From the NCBI GenBank assembly GCA_024349245.1, contig JALDNG010000883.1, positions 1 to 64,000 of the forward strand: a stretch of DNA of 64,000 nt. The letters are read 5' to 3'. This document shows, in pieces, positions 31,837 through 44,935 of this stretch. The first letter of the stretch is position 1. The number at the start of each line of letters is the position of its first letter. The notes below the pieces were generated by a model. It ran no database searches. It was not told the DNA's origin and saw only the letters and a list, made by a program, of their open reading frames with translations. Origin of the DNA: Neodontobutis hainanensis (taxonomy: Eukaryota; Chordata; Actinopteri; Gobiiformes; Odontobutidae). Both the position numbers and the translations under genes were made by a program.

Positions 31837-32693
31837 CATAACATTAAAGCCTAAAAAATCTAGATCAAAATATAAAGTGTAAATACAACTGTACAATTAT
31901 ACACCAAGAGAATGTTAATAAAGGCATAATAAAATCAAAAATAAAGTTAAATAAATTAAAATAAAGCAGCGCAAGGCAAAAGGCAGTGTGCAAATCAATG
32001 AAGTGAGCAACAGTGCAGATTAAAGTTTTTTAGTGCAAAAACAAAAGCTTATTAAGTCTGATTGAAGTGGGCTCAAGAGCAGTTATTTAACTGACTAATG
32101 ATGTAGTGGAATGATGGCAGTTCCATGGAGAATGAGGGGTCATAGTTCAGTGGTGCCTGGGGCAGAAAAGGTTCAGGAGTGAGTTCAGCTCCCTGACAGC
32201 CTGGTGGAGTAAGGTGTCCTTCAGTCTGCTGGTCCTCTCCTCCCTGATGGCAGCAGGCTGGAGAAGCTGTGTGATGGGTGGGTGGGATCACGTGCAATGG
32301 AGAGGGCTTTGCGGATGAGACGTGTTCTGTAAATTTGCTGGAGGGAGGGAAGAGAGACACCAATGATCTTCTCAGCTGCTCTCACTATGCATTGCAGAGT
32401 CTTTCGGCAGGACGCGTTGCAGGCGCCGTACCACACAGTGATGCAGCTCGACAGGATGCTCTCTCCAGTTCTGCTGTGTTTTCAGTCCAGGAGAGGTCCT
32501 CTGCGATGTGCACACCCAGGAACTTGGTGCTGTTCACTCTCTCCACAGTCGCACCGTTGATGGTCAGAGGAACATGCTGAGTGTGCGCTCTCCTGAAGTC
32601 AACAACAATCTCCTTCGTCTTCTCCACGTTCAGAGAGAGATTGTTGTCACTGCTGGTGCTGGATGTGTTACTGCCCACCCTTACTGCCTGAGG
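31808..32693 (-). mobile_element. L2/CR1-like LINE 3' end nested in Gmr1-like A (unit 2)
   Basis: Minus-strand frames 32385-32780 and 32221-32436 give the thumb (LNVEKTKEIVVDFRR) and ASCRKTLQCIVRAAEKIIGV. Same insertion point and same internal deletion as in unit 1. Confidence 0.8.
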
Positions 32694-32990
32694 TAATGTT
32701 ATGTTGTGAAAAAGAAACTGGGTGAAAGAGACTACTTGATTTTTACACCTGACCGCCGGCGTGGCACACGCCTTTGCCATGTGAACAGGTTAAAATCTTT
32801 TTATGACCGAAATGACTCGTATTTGGTGATTGCAGACGCTAAAGAGTCTGCAGCGTTGCTCGGGTTGAGAACACTGAGACCCGTATTCTTTTGCAGGCTT
32901 TTCGGGAGCTGTCCGGTGCTGAACGCTCCGAGCCGTGAGTTAGTTTGGCGGCTGGTATTGAAATTGAAAATGACTCGTGGTCCGGGGCTT
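32694..32990 (+). pseudogene. Integrase C-terminal tail of Gmr1-like A (unit 2)
   Basis: A continuous frame here: KKLGERDYLIFTPDRRRG, then LCHVNRLKSFYDRNDSYLV, then LLGLRTLRP. It shows the integrase end preceding the reverse transcriptase without an intervening stop for about 95 codons. Confidence 0.75.
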
Positions 32991-33640
32991 TGACTCAGGG
33001 TAAATTTTCCAACTCAGAGGCTTTAAAAAGTTTGTCAGTTTTGTTGTTCCACCTTTTAGATTCTCAGCAGAATGAAATGGTGAATGTAATTCAGTCCAAT
33101 AGGTCATTGTTTGCTGATGTGCCCTCTCAGACGCATGTGCTCTGTCATTAAATTAATGTAGGTGAATAAAGGCCTATAAAACAGCATCCATATCGGGTTA
33201 ATCCAGACAAACGTGGCCGTCTGAAAAAACAGGTGGAGTATATGCTGCAGTATGGCATAGCCAAAAAAAGCTGTAGCCGCTTTTGTACAGACTTCAGGAA
33301 AGTTAATGGTGTAACAAAGACTGACTGTTATCCTCTTCCACAAATGGAGGATTGCGTGGATCATGTTGCTGCCAGGTTTGTGACAAAGCTAGACTTACTA
33401 AAAGGATATTGGCAGGTCCCTTTAACTGAACGTGCCAAAGTAATATCTGCTTTTGTTACACCTGATGACTTCCTTCAGTATTCGGTTATGGCCTTTGGCA
33501 TGTGTAATGAGCCCGCCACATTTCAGAGGCTTATGCATGTAGTTTTGTCTGGATTGTCTTTTGTGAAGCCTTGATGGGGTCCTTGATGACTTGGTTGTTT
33601 GTTTGTCTTCGTGGGTGGAGCACATTACAGTACGCATTAG
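32950..33640 (+). pseudogene. Reverse transcriptase of Gmr1-like A (unit 2)
   Basis: Same blocks as unit 1 (RFCTDFRKVN, KGYWQVPLTERAK, FVTPDDFLQYSVMAFGM). A base missing at about 33562 (tcttttgtgaagcc) puts the LDD catalytic motif out of frame. Stops at about 33148-33166 separate it from the pre-RT region. Confidence 0.8.
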
Positions 33641-33964
33641 CAGTTAACTTGACAAAATGTGAGTTTGGGCAAGCAACAGTGACCTATCTTGTAAAAATGG
33701 TGAGGAGGTCAAGTGTGTCCAGTTCAAGCTAAGGTTGAGGCGATTCTCGCTGTCCCTGTTCCCACCAACTGTACAGTTGTTATTTAGCCATGGTAGGCTA
33801 TTACAGGGGCTAAAAACTTTTCTGCCATTGCTGCGCCGTTGACTGACCTCCTCAGCCCTAAAGTGGACTTTTATTGGACTGATGGTTGTCAAACTGTATT
33901 TGAGCAAGTTTGCTAATTAATTCTCCGTTCTAGCTGCGCCTCAATTTGACCAAACGCGTTTAAA

Positions 33965-34333
33965 TTGGCCGTTGATGCTTGTGATTTTGGCATCGATGTT
34001 GTTCTCCTACAAGATGGGCCTGATTGCATTGAACATCTGGTATCCTTTTTTCAAAAAATCTTGATAAACATCAAAGGTGGTATTCCACCATCGGAAAAAG
34101 AAGAACTGGCACTGGTAATGGCTCTGGAACACTTTGAGGTTTATGTGGGTGGCTCTTGTGTGCCTGTGGTTGTCTTTACGGACCATAATCCCTTAGTGTT
34201 CCTAGACCGCATGCGCAATAAAAATCGTCACCTTATGAATTGGAGTCTGCGCATTCAATCGTTCAACATAAAAATTTGCGGTAAAAAGAACGTAATCGCG
34301 GATGAGTTGTCCCGTCTATATACTTATGTATAA
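33965..34333 (+). pseudogene. RNase H domain of Gmr1-like A (unit 2)
   Basis: As in unit 1, but lacking three codons before GKKNVIADELSRL, an in-frame deletion, and with EELALV instead of EALALV. Confidence 0.8.
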
Positions 34334-34400
34334 TTTAAACTGAATAGTTTGATGTGAGCAGTTTTTTTCTTCAAACATATTCAGTGTTTTTGGGTGAGGG

Positions 34401-34770
34401 TGTTACATATGCATGTAAATGTCTGTGTGTTCCACCTGCAGGAGGAGTAGTGTGTCTGATCTCGGCTCCTGATTGGCTGCTACCCTTTATAAGGAGGATG
34501 TTGGTGCCTGCATCTTGCTCCGTGTTTCCAACTGGGCTCCGCCTCCTGTTTGTGCTGCTGTCGATGCCAGGGGCAGTTTAGACGTTCAGCTCCTCTTTTA
34601 TGTTTTCAGTTAGTTCTTTTAGGTGATGGGCGAGGTGGTCCTGTTTTAACGGTTTGTTGTTTTACTTTAAATCCTCTGTTTAATTAATAAATTGCTGATT
34701 TGTGTTGCCTTACACTTTGTGTGGTTTGACTTTATGTTCAGGTCCCTTTTGTTTAGCGGGGATCGTAACA
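34401..34770 (+). repeat. 3' LTR of Gmr1-like A (unit 2)
   Basis: 370 bp, TGTTACATATGC...GATCGTAACA, followed by gacta (a mutated target copy). It shares the 206-bp internal gap of the unit 1 3' LTR, so that gap predates the duplication. Confidence 0.85.
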
Positions 34771-34775
34771 GACTA

Positions 34776-35147
34776 GCAAATCATGCACAAAACTAAAATC
34801 CCAGTCATGTGTCAGCTTGGCTCCCACAGTTTTCAGATTTGTAACTCACTTTCTTTAGTGACTCATACTTGCAGTTCAACTAAAGGTAGACAAGACATTC
34901 ATTTTTGATTAGCCATATATCACAAAAACAGCCGCCTTAAAGGGCTAAACAGACTGCACTAGACAACATCCCCTGTCCTTAGGCGCTCCATCAGGGTGAG
35001 GAAAAACTCCTAAAGAAAAAAGCCGGGAAAACAGAGAAACCTCAGGAGACCCACAGAAGGAGGGATCCACTCCCAGGACGGACAGGCCGTGCAAGAATGT
35101 GTCCAGGACAGTTAAAAATATATATATTTAAAAAAACGTGTGTCTGT

Positions 35148-35241
<94 letters not shown>

Positions 35242-35245
35242 CTGT

Positions 35246-35292
<47 letters not shown>

Positions 35293-35755
35293 TGTGTGTG
35301 TGTAAGGTGGATGGGACCTCAGCCAACATCAAGGTAGATGAAAGATGAGCTGGGGTCCTCGTACTGGAGCAGAGTCCGGGATGGGGGTACACATCACCCA
35401 GCAGATGAGAGGTTTGTCCACCCTAGGAGGAGGTAGAAAGGAGAAAAAGTGCTAAATACTACTGAAAACTAGGCAGATGTAATAATAATATGAGCGGTTG
35501 AGTGTGTACCTACAGCTACAGCCAGTGTAAACCTAACCCTATGATGAGTCAGTCTCCATGCGTTTGGTGAAATAAGTATGTTTTGAAAACCTCAACAGAG
35601 TCAGCTCGCTGCACTTCCACCGGGAGCCCATTCCATAAAAATGGGGCTCTATAAGAAAAGGCTCTGTAGCCAGCAGACTTCTTCTTCATTCGAGGAAGTT
35701 GAAGACTGCAACCCACAAAATAAGAATGGGAGAACCCCCCACTGTCCCTCCCAAT
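34776..35755 (-). repeat. LINE 3' region with ORF2 end and microsatellite (unit 2)
   Basis: Copy of 4912-6238. The polymerase end (35548-35755) reads VEVQRADSVEVFKTYLF with a GLP spacing kept, then frameshifts in the ccccccac run. Confidence 0.5.
35139..35302. repeat. (TG)n microsatellite, about 165 bp (unit 2)
   Basis: Same locus as 5273-5785 but about one third as long, with TC interruptions at both ends. Confidence 0.97.
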
Positions 35756-35857
35756 CCCACTGCTCTACATGTTCAACAACAGCTACTACCAGATGAACTA
35801 GCCTCTGTGAGTTTGGATAATAACTAAATAAATATGTCTTCTTCAAATGTTTTTAAG

Positions 35858-35962
35858 GATTATTTAGATGAGTGCATGTTGCGACTCTGGGATTTCTTCT
35901 GAAACATTGACAAAGATGGCACAATGCAAGTTCCAGTTCTTGAATTCATAAAGGCTTTGCAG
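35858..35962 (+). pseudogene. EF-hand exon a (unit 2)
   Basis: 105 bp, same borders and same in-frame TGA as unit 1. It ends EFIKALQ, the more typical EF-hand residues, where unit 1 has EFRKALQ. The shared stop means the gene was already broken before this duplication, or the stop is not a stop in the real transcript. Confidence 0.55.
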
Positions 35963-36544
35963 GTTTGCCATTTTCATCTTAGCCTTTAGAATCAATTTCA
36001 TGATATTTTATGTATGTGTTTCTTACTTTTTTGTCAACAGCACTACCCAAAGACATACAGAATTCATATAGTAATTAAAAGCAAGCCTGAATGTGTCTTT
36101 AATACTTGTTTTCGTTAACAGCAATCAACACTACTTTAGGATGGGTACCAGAGTATTGGAGTGAACCAACTGTTGTTGGGGATCAATTTTGCTGCAGTGT
36201 AATGTCATGGGACATTGGCTCAGTTTAGGGACATTGGACAGTGGGCGTACTGATGGCTAGTTGCATATGTTATTTTATTTTTATTTCATTCTATTTATTT
36301 ATTTTTACCTTTGAGAACCGTCTTCTAATATATGTAGGAAACAAGTATGGATAATTTGACTGTTTTAAAGCAGGCCTAGTGTTATTATATATCTATGTAA
36401 TTATTTATATATTATTTTACTTTTCTTTATATGCAATAATTTATGTCTACTTTGTTTTTCATGTTTCACTCAGAATCGTTTTCTAACATACGCTTTAAAA
36501 GTATTGATAACTTGATTTCCTTTTTTTTTTTTTTTAATTCCATG

Positions 36545-37408
36545 GACACAGGGATATTGAGTAATGTTTCTAAATAGTCTTGTTACTAAAATATACACAT
36601 GGTGTATCTGTGTTAGGCACAGGTTGATACAATTCAAAGTATTTAATCGCCTGCACCTCTCTAGGACCAAACTGGCCAAAATATATCCTAATGTTGATCC
36701 CAACTGTACGCGTAGTCACCAAGCCCCTGCTTCTTTGGCTCACATGTTCTGGTCATGTCCAAGCATAGGAATATTCTGGTCTGAGTTATTTAATACATTC
36801 ACTGACATTTGTAAAAAGAATATTGATCCAGATCCTATCATTGCAATATTTGGGGTGGTACACACTAAAGTTGGGTCTCAAGAGGCCAATCTCAATTAAT
36901 AGTATTTTCTACACTGTTAGCACGCCGACTAATTCTTACAATTTAGAAATCTCCCTCACCTCCAAAACACTCACGTTGGGTGTGCGAAATTATGTCCTTC
37001 GTCCAGCTTGAAAAGTTAAGAACTACAGTCCAAAACTCAGCAGAAAGATTCCAGAATGTATGGCAACCTTTCTTGGATTATTATGAAAATGCATTTGATG
37101 CTAATTCTTTAGATTAAAACAAAATTAGGTTTTCATCTCCCCTTCCCCCCTTTTTTTTATTAATAGAGTATAAATATATCTTTTTTTTTGTTTGTTTGTT
37201 TGTTTTGTTTTGTTGTGTTCTGTATTCATTCTCAGTATGCTTTAGATAACTTTGGATGCAAATCTGCGACGAAAGGGGATATGTGAGATAATGTCTGCAA
37301 AGTGTGAGGCTGGTGGATAGTGATGCCTTGTATAACATAAGAGAATGTTTGTTGGTTTGTTTGTGTTATGTACATTTAAAACAATAAAAACACTTTGAAA
37401 AAAACAAA
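36545..37408 (+). mobile_element. L1-type LINE tail with empty ERV site (unit 2)
   Basis: L1 ORF2 C-terminus (36564-36899 is open through CKKNIDPDPIIAIFGVVHTK) and 3' UTR ending in an A-rich tail beside EF-hand exon b. The sequence ttgtataacataagagaatg at about 37329 is the uninterrupted target of the unit 1 LTR element. Confidence 0.75.
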
Positions 37409-37413
37409 AATAG

Positions 37414-37476
37414 GATCGGTACCAGATAGAGGAGCTGATTCAGAGACTTGACCGTGACAGGACAGGGTTGGTACAG
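37414..37476 (+). pseudogene. EF-hand exon b (unit 2)
   Basis: 63 bp, DRYQIEELIQRLDRDRTGLVQ in phase 0, donor gtgagt. The L1 A-tail occupies the acceptor side, as in unit 1. Confidence 0.5.
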
Positions 37477-37545
37477 GTGAGTCATATTTAATTGACGTCA
37501 GTGACATGTTACAGCTGTAATCAATGTGACTTTTCTTTCTGTGAG

Positions 37546-37974
37546 GGACTAGCACACACAAGAAAACAGATAATAATGGACGACATCTGAAGAATGTGGA
37601 ATCCCGGCAGAAGAAGGAAAAGTTTAAAAGCGACTGTATCCTTAAAACCTTTCAGAGCGCCGTGGAGGCAGTCCCGCCACATGGCTCTGTCTTGTCCCAC
37701 TGCAGCTGCTACCTCAGTAATGACCACATCCACCTCCCCATGTTAGGAAGCAGCACACATTACAGACGCCATGAGGTCCTACCCCCAGCCTAACCTGCTG
37801 GAGGATTGGTCCCTCTCCACTCGAGCAAAGTCCATCTCTGCCCAGGGTGTTCGCTCGGATCCTGAGATGAGCCGTACTTCTGATCGGACCAGGTCTAGGC
37901 CATGTTTGAACCCCAAACCTCCAGAGGTCAAACCCAAAAGCAAGAAAGTCATAAAGGAACAAAAACCTGGATAA
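37546..37974 (+). pseudogene. Terminal exon downstream of EF-hand exons (unit 2)
   Basis: Same start and end as unit 1 (ends VKPKSKKVIKEQKPG). An extra C near 37780 splits the long frame into 37596-37793 and 37771-37974. Confidence 0.45.
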
Positions 37975-38773
37975 AGACTCAAAGAAACACAATCTACTAA
38001 ATAGTTTATTTTTATTTTATCTTGCATTACAGTTGCTACAGTTATTTAATGCTGGCAACAGTGTGTAAAAAGAAACAGGAAATTATTTTCTCCTCATTTT
38101 GAACTGGTGGACTTATTCTTTACTGTTTAAAAAGTATCTCAAGCAAGACATTTTGTCACTTTGTTTCATTGTATTTTTATATTTAAGGCAAAAATGCCTG
38201 TGAAGCACATAATTACCCATAAAACATATTCAGTTTTTGTCTTGTTAAAGAATGAACTTGTGTAGCCTTAAATGTGTATTTGTTTCGTCCAACAATTCTT
38301 ATTGAAGTCTTGACCTCTGTGCCAGTTTTGCTTTGTTGTTGTTTCCACTATTTCACAATTTCTTGTAATAGCTTTTTCTAGCAGTATTCATCATTGCTCA
38401 ATCATTGTTTTTGAAATAATCTTCTTTGAGCAGAAAGGTTTGTGTGGTTCTGTCAGTGGTGTTCACGGTTTAAGCCACATAAATAATCTAATCAATGATG
38501 TCTTATAGCTCCGGCTACATTTAAATATATTTAAGTAGCGAGACAATGTTTACTAAAAGACCTAAACAGAAATGATTTTATAAATAAGTACAAAATGATT
38601 GTACTTGTAAAATAATGTCATTTATTTAATAAATACAATATTCAGTTTGGTTTTCAAGTCATTCTTGCTTCATCTCTTCATCAAAGGCCATTTGTGCTGT
38701 TGTATCATCTGGAGTCACTGATGCACTGTTTGTTAGTCTTGATGTGAAGAAGAGTGGGCTTCTTCCACTGGCT
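37975..38773. other. Intergenic sequence, nothing recognised (unit 2)
   Basis: Matches 15867-16666. Confidence 0.4.
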
Positions 38774-39520
38774 TCACGGGACCCTTCCCAGTGCTGCAGC
38801 CTTCCTTTGCAATGACAACAAAACATTTATTAGTGGATAGCCTTTTGCTGCAGGAGCACAAGAGAAAAATACAATATAGTTTTTCTTACCACAACAGTTT
38901 CTGAGGATCTGGGTTCTTCCTGGCTTTAGCAGACAAGGATGTCATCAGAAAATGCATGTTTAGGTTTCCTACAGAAAACAAGAGGCATGTCTGTTCAAAC
39001 TGTTACTTCAGTGCAACAGCTGAGATACTAGATTAGAGGTAGAAGGACTTCTCACTTGTGTTGGGGCTCAGGACTCTGCTGGCTTTTATTCTCTTCTCCT
39101 GAACTGGATCATGTTGGGGACAGGTCACACTCTGGCAGGATTAGACTTCTTCTCGGTTTCTGGATGCTAAAAGTGCAGATATTATTGTCAAAAATATTTT
39201 TATATGAATTAAACAGTTAGTTATTATTTACAGATCAAGACTTACCGGGACAGGTTACACCTGTGAGGCCAGCAGCCATCTCTGAAGAAAAATAAAACCA
39301 CAGAAATAATTCATTAGACAGTATAAAATATAACAATGTGACTATATCCAGCGCTGTTCATTTTACTGGATACCTTTCTTTTATCTGTCACAGACTTTTA
39401 TGTGAAAAGAAGACAAATCTGGAGTGAGACTTCCGTCAAAAGAAATAAATAACATTGTTGATAGAAATCTAAAGACATTTCTTACCTTTGGCTTTAAAAA
39501 CATAAAGAGAAGAGCTGGGG
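38774..39520 (-). pseudogene. Locus B: small spliced minus-strand gene (unit 2)
   Basis: Blocks 39246-39281 (MAAGLTGVTCP), 39056-39166, 38890-38968 and 38774-38804, with the same splice borders and the same in-frame TAA as unit 1. All four splice borders are conserved between the copies. That says little about selection, because the intervening DNA is also near-identical. Confidence 0.35.
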
Positions 39521-39664
39521 ATTATTTACACTATTTACTTTGGACTAAGAGTTCTTTCTAAATATGTTCTCCACAGTTTAAGTGGAGTCAAGAGTACTCT
39601 TCTGGAAAGAACTGTCTCGGTCTTTACCCACTTGTGTAGCATTACAATACTTCCTGACATAATC

Positions 39665-39990
39665 ATTTATCATGAACGGGAAGTGGGCATCGCACCATCA
39701 ACCCTTCAGTTGGTGGACAACCCCTTTACTCATGACCTGCCTTATACCGTACCAGTTCTCCCAGTGTGGGACGAATGAAGTGTATATTTATTTAAACTTT
39801 TAAACAAGTGCAAAGCGTGTTTTGGAGAAAATCCTGGGAAAAGATTTTCTCAGAATTTTTAACTTTTAGACGATTAACTCGTCTAGATTAACTGTATTGT
39901 TTTTAATTATTATTTTTAATGTTAATTTGATGAAATACTACATCACTTTCCTTGCTTTAGCTTCTATTTTGTTTAGTTTTTTCTGGTTGT
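39665..39990 (-). repeat. Segment D1 (unit 2)
   Basis: Copy of 17560-17880; its partner D2 is at 44575-44880. Confidence 0.4.
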
Positions 39991-39994
39991 TTGT

Positions 39995-42287
39995 TTCAAA
40001 GTTCAAAGTTTTCTTTATTGTCCCTCTTGGGGAAATTAATTTTCATGCTCCTTAAAAAACATTCAACATAGAATTACACTTCAACAACTCAAGAGCAGGA
40101 TCAACAATGGAAATCACTAATAAACCAAGATAAAAATGTGCAAAATGGAATTAAAACATGAATAAATACATTGTGCAAACAAGCAATTATTGTTGTTCAA
40201 AATGATTACAAAGTGCTAGGTGCCATTTAAGTGCCTCACAGCTGTCGGTAAAAACAACATATTTAATCTTTTAGTCCTACAGCCCAGAGCTCTGTAGCGC
40301 CGGCCGGAGGGCAGCAGCTCAAATTCTCTGAGGGGATGGTCTTGGGACTGCGCTATAGCACCAGCCTTCCTCTGCACCTGTCGGCTGTAAATGTCCTTCA
40401 GCTGAGCCTGACCCTCCCGAAATCTTACTGGCCACTTTGACCAGACTTCCCAGTCTGTTTTTGTTGGTCAGGGAGAGGCTTCCAAACCAGGCAGCAATAC
40501 TGAAGGATAAAACCGATTCAATAAAAGCACGATAAAACAATGTCATCATTTCAGTGGATATGTTAAAACTGTTCATCTTCCTCAGGAAGTACAATCGTTG
40601 TTGGACTTTTTTAGAAACCGCATCCACCCAAGGCTCAAAACAGTTTATTGTCCAGAATGACTCCGAGATATTTGTAGTTGTCGACCAGGTCAATGTCTGT
40701 ATTCTTGATGACAGTGGCACTGGGGCAAGGTGGTGATTTGCGGAAGTCTATTTTAATTTCCTTTGTTTTTAACACATTCATATGTAAAAATGAATGGTCA
40801 CACCACTGAACAAAGTTATTAAGGACTGGCCCATGGTCCTGTTCATTCCCTCTGAGTAGGCTGATGGATAAGAGAGCCATCTGCAAACTTTAAAATGTGT
40901 CTATCCTTGTACACACTGCGACACTGGTTTGTGTACAGAATGTACAAAAGAGGCGAGACAGCAGCCCTGGGGTGAACCAGTAGAGGAATAGAGCACATCA
41001 GATAAAATACCATTCACTCTAACACACTGAGGTCTGTCTAATAAAAAGTCCAATATCCAACCAACCAAGTTAAGATCAAGGTTAAAATCAGCCATACGTC
41101 TCTCTGCCAGCAGGAATGGCTGAATGGTGTTAAAAGCAGAAGTAAAATCAACAAATAAAAGTCTGGCATGTGTCTTGGCTCCATCCAGATGTTTAAGAAT
41201 AAAGTGCAACAGTGTGATGACAGCATCCTCCACTCCTTTCTCGGACCTGTAAGCAAACTGCAATGGGTCTAGCTGTTCCCTGACCTGCAGTAGCACCATG
41301 TCTTTAATGATTTTTTCAAAAGTTTTCATAACCAAGGAGGTTTGGGTTTGGTGTGGCAGAACAATTTAGCCACAGTGTTTACCTCAATAGACACTGATGG
41401 AGAGGCTCGAGTCATTGCCCTGATGTCGGCAATCTTATCATTAAAATCCACTGTGTTGAACCGTGTATAAAATACATTTAGTTCATCTGCCAAGTCTTTG
41501 TCAGAATTAAAACCATCAAGTGCAACTCTGCTGACTTTATCATGTGACCCAATCATTGTTTTCATACCATTCCAGGTTCTTTTTAAGTTGTTACTTCTTA
41601 GTTCAGCCTCAATCTTATCCTTATATCTCAATTTGGCTTTTATAATTTCAGCCCTGATCTCCTTTCTCACAACCCTTTCTGCATTCACATCACCTTTGTT
41701 AAATACACTTTTCCTTTTGATAAGCAAATCTTTCATGTCCTTGAAATCCATGGTTTGTCATTAGGATAAACCTTGACTTCCCTGTTTGGGAGAACTGAGT
41801 CTTTACAGAAGGAGATGTAATTGCAGACAACATCAGTCAGTTCATCTATGTCAGAACAAGAGTTCTGAAACACTGTCCAGTCTGTGCACTCGAAGCAGCC
41901 CTGCAGCGCCAGAGAGCTGTCCTCAGTCCACACCTTTACCTGTTTCCTAACAGGCTTTTCCCTCCTCAGCACCGAGGCCTTCGAGATATAAGCCCCTTTA
42001 ATGGAGCCGTAGCACAGGTCCAGGGTTTTATTGTGACGTGTTGGACAGTTGACATACTGATAAAAACTGTTCAGGGTTTACAGTGGATAAAATTGCTGAG
42101 TATAAAATTGGGAGCAGCAGGTGAGATTGGCTGAAGCTTATTTATAGTTTTAAAAACAATATTAGCTGCAGACTTAGCATCAGCTTTAGGGTGGATATAA
42201 ATAACAGTCACAAATATCTGGGGAACTCTCGGGAGGTAAAACGGCCTTAAAAACAGGGACAGGAGTTCAGTGAGAACTATTTTACGC
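39995..42287 (-). mobile_element. L2/CR1-like LINE (unit 2)
   Basis: Copy of 17888-20188. The linker frame is split by a missing base near 41745, the SPQG block is shifted by two lost bases near 40950, and FADG is again present at the active site. Confidence 0.85.
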
Positions 42288-44545
42288 GATGATGATGGAG
42301 GCAGGGTTCTGTCTGAGGCGCTGACTCATGGAAAACTGCTAAACTCTGAGGTATTGAGGGATTTGCCTGCATACTTGGCCCACCTTCCTGATTTGCAGCG
42401 TGAAAATTTAATTGATTTTTTAAATGAGACAAAGTCACTGTTTTCTGATGTACCTTTGAAGACCACAATATTAATGCATGACATTGTTGTTGGTGACACT
42501 GTGCCGATAAAACAACACCCTTATCGAGTCAGTCCTGATAAACGCTCCGCCTTAAGCGGCAGGTTGAGTATATGGTAGCTCATGGTATTGCAGAGTTCAG
42601 TTGTAGGCTGTGTCCAAATTCAGGGTCTGCATCCTTCGAGTCCTCATTTGAAGGATGTTACGTCACAGCGCAGCGGCGAAGGCTGTCCAAATTCGTAGGA
42701 TCCTTCAAATGCGCCCACAAATACGTCCTCCTTTTCCCCGAATTGGAAGGATGGGTGTGGTGGATCCTTTCCCGTCCTACCTATCCCATAATTCTTTTCG
42801 GCAGAGCGTAATGGCCAATGAAGTGAGCGGTAGCGGAGGAGAGGAGTATGCTTTTAGATGTACGTTTTTTAAAAACTGGCTTTTAAAAAAAATACGTGTT
42901 TTTTTCAGTGGTTGTCATACATTTTGTTAAGTATTTTTTTTTTTTTTACATTTGTACGTTTATATACCAAAAAACATTACTCGTAAACTAGCTTCTTCCT
43001 TACAGCCTGTGTAATATCCCCTTACACACAGCTAATCTGTTAGTGATTGAAGCTGTTGAACGCTTCCAGGGATGAAAGAGCAGACAGAAGTTTTATAAAG
43101 CTCCGGGAAAGAACGATGAGCTCTTCACCGGAGCAAACAAAAAAAAAGCTTAGCGCTGTCACGGTTGCTAGGCGACAGGAAATGAGCAATGGGTACGGGA
43201 GGGAACTGAAAGAAGGGTAAGCTGTCCAAATTCACAAACACCGACTTCCGGTTTTGCGGTCGTCGGAGGACCCCTCCTCCTTCAACCAGGTAGGAAGGAT
43301 CCTAAGGAGGATGTAGACCCTGAATTTGGACACAGTCCTTGGAGCTCTCCCTGTTTTGCTTGCGTTAAAATCTAATGGTGAAGATCGTTTTTGCACGGAC
43401 TACAGGAAAGTAAATAATGTCACGAAGCAGGACTGTTTTCCATTGCCTCGCATTGAGGACTGTGTGGATCGAGTGGGTGGGGCTACGTTTGTGTCCAAGT
43501 TCTGTTCTGTTGAAAGGTTACTGGCAGGTGCCGCTCACTGAGCGTGCAAAACAAGTCTCAGCCTTTGTAACCCCAGATAATTTTTTTCAATACAATGTTA
43601 TGTCGTTTGGCATGTGAAATGCACCGCAACATTTCAGCGGTTGATTAGGATTATACTGTCGGGTCTGTCATTTTGTGAGGCTTACTTGGACGACTTGGTA
43701 GTTTGTTTCGATTCCTGGGTGGAGCATATTTAACACCTTCGGGTGTTATTGGGTCGTCTTCAAGAGGCAAACTTAACAGTGAACTTATCAAAGTGTGTAT
43801 TTGCCCAAGCAACTGTGACTTACTTAGGTAAAGTGGTTGGTGGTGGTTGTGTGCAGGCCAAGGTGGAGAGTATTGTCTCGTTTCCTATTCCAACTAGTCG
43901 CACTGAGCTTCGACGTTACTTAGCCATGGTTGGTTATTACAGGGGTCTTTGTAGGAATTTTTCTGCTGTTGCCTCTCCTTTAACTGACCTTTTAAATCCT
44001 AAGAGAACTTTTGTGTGGACTGTTCGTTGTCAAACAGCCTTTGAGCAAACTAGCAAACATCAGAGTATATAGGTCACCTGGGAGGCTCTCGCTGGCTCGC
44101 TCGCTTCCGCCTCAGCTGTTCCGGTGACAACGCTGCGCAGCCGGCTTGCTCCATACCTCTGCAGTCCTTGTTAGCCTAGCCTGGTTTTTGTTTGGCCTGA
44201 TGGGACCGGCTGTCTGAGTTATCGTTCTTTATTTTGTTCAGGTTAGTAATGAGGGGTTGTGTTGTGTAGGGTGGTAGAGGAGTTGGCACCGGCTTCTACG
44301 GCCCTGTACAGGGTTGGCCCGGGTCACTCCTTCCTTTATGTTCTGTTTGGCCGGCTCACCAGGTCCTCCTTTCTTTTGTTACTTTCCTGTTTTATTTTTT
44401 CAGGCACGGAGGGTTTTTGGATTCTCTTTTATTTACATAAAAGAGAGAAAAAACATTAGGTCTAAAACTAAATGAATAAAAACTATTTTTGAAATGAACT
44501 GTTTTGCTTCCTCTGTCCTCTTTTCGACTCTTTTGGGCCGTAACA
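42288..44545 (+). mobile_element. Gmr1-like Ty3/gypsy element B (unit 2)
   Basis: Better preserved than in unit 1. The pre-RT frame (42270-42578) is followed by the MITE, then the RT blocks, CEAYLDDLVVCFDSW with the catalytic Asp pair intact, and a 109-codon thumb frame (43743-44072: VFAQATVTYLGKVV, then RRYLAMVGYYRGLCRNFSAV). The LTR-like 3' part ends GGGCCGTAACA at 44545. A TGA in FGM-stop-N and other frameshifts remain. Confidence 0.78.
42604..43338. mobile_element. Non-autonomous TIR element in Gmr1-like B (unit 2)
   Basis: Same insertion as in unit 1, between ttg words at 42601-42603 and 43339-43341. The X-box-type word lies at 43164-43176. Confidence 0.75.
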
Positions 44546-44574
44546 GTATTCGTTACTTTATTTAAATTTTAAGA

Positions 44575-44880
44575 ATAATATATCAAGAAAGAGAAGGGCG
44601 GCTCGCACCATCGACCCTCCAGTTGGTGGACAACCCTCTCTAATAATTATGTCTTATACAGAACCAGTTCTCCCAGTGTGGGAGGAATAAAGCATATATT
44701 CACTTAAACGTCAAAACAAGTACAAGGCGTACTTTGGAGGAAATCCTGGGAAAAGTAAAACTGGTCAGGTTTAGTTTCTCAGATTAGTTTTTGTACAAGC
44801 TTTAGTCTTCTACTTCTTTTGTAGGTTGACTGTATTTGTTTCTGTTTTCAATGTTAATAAAAATCCCACATAGCATTTCT
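44575..44880 (-). repeat. Segment D2 (unit 2)
   Basis: Copy of 22375-22700. It keeps a gggaaaagtaaaactggtca stretch, missing in unit 1, that matches the D1 word cctgggaaaag. Confidence 0.4.
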
Positions 44881-44935
44881 GCTGTAGTTTAAGTTGTAAA
44901 ATATTGGCGTTGTTGTTGCCAAATCAAAGATGAAG

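Larger units (their letters stand above)
30696..34770 (+). mobile_element. Gmr1-like Ty3/gypsy LTR retrotransposon A, copy 2 (defective)
   Basis: Same insertion as in unit 1, shown by the same flanks and target duplication (gactc left, gacta right). It keeps the complete 5' LTR and leader and the longest gag start, but shares with unit 1 the 2.1-kb gag-integrase deletion at about 31800 and the short deletion inside the nested LINE. RT (33233-33574) and RNase H (33965-34333) are readable. Confidence 0.85.
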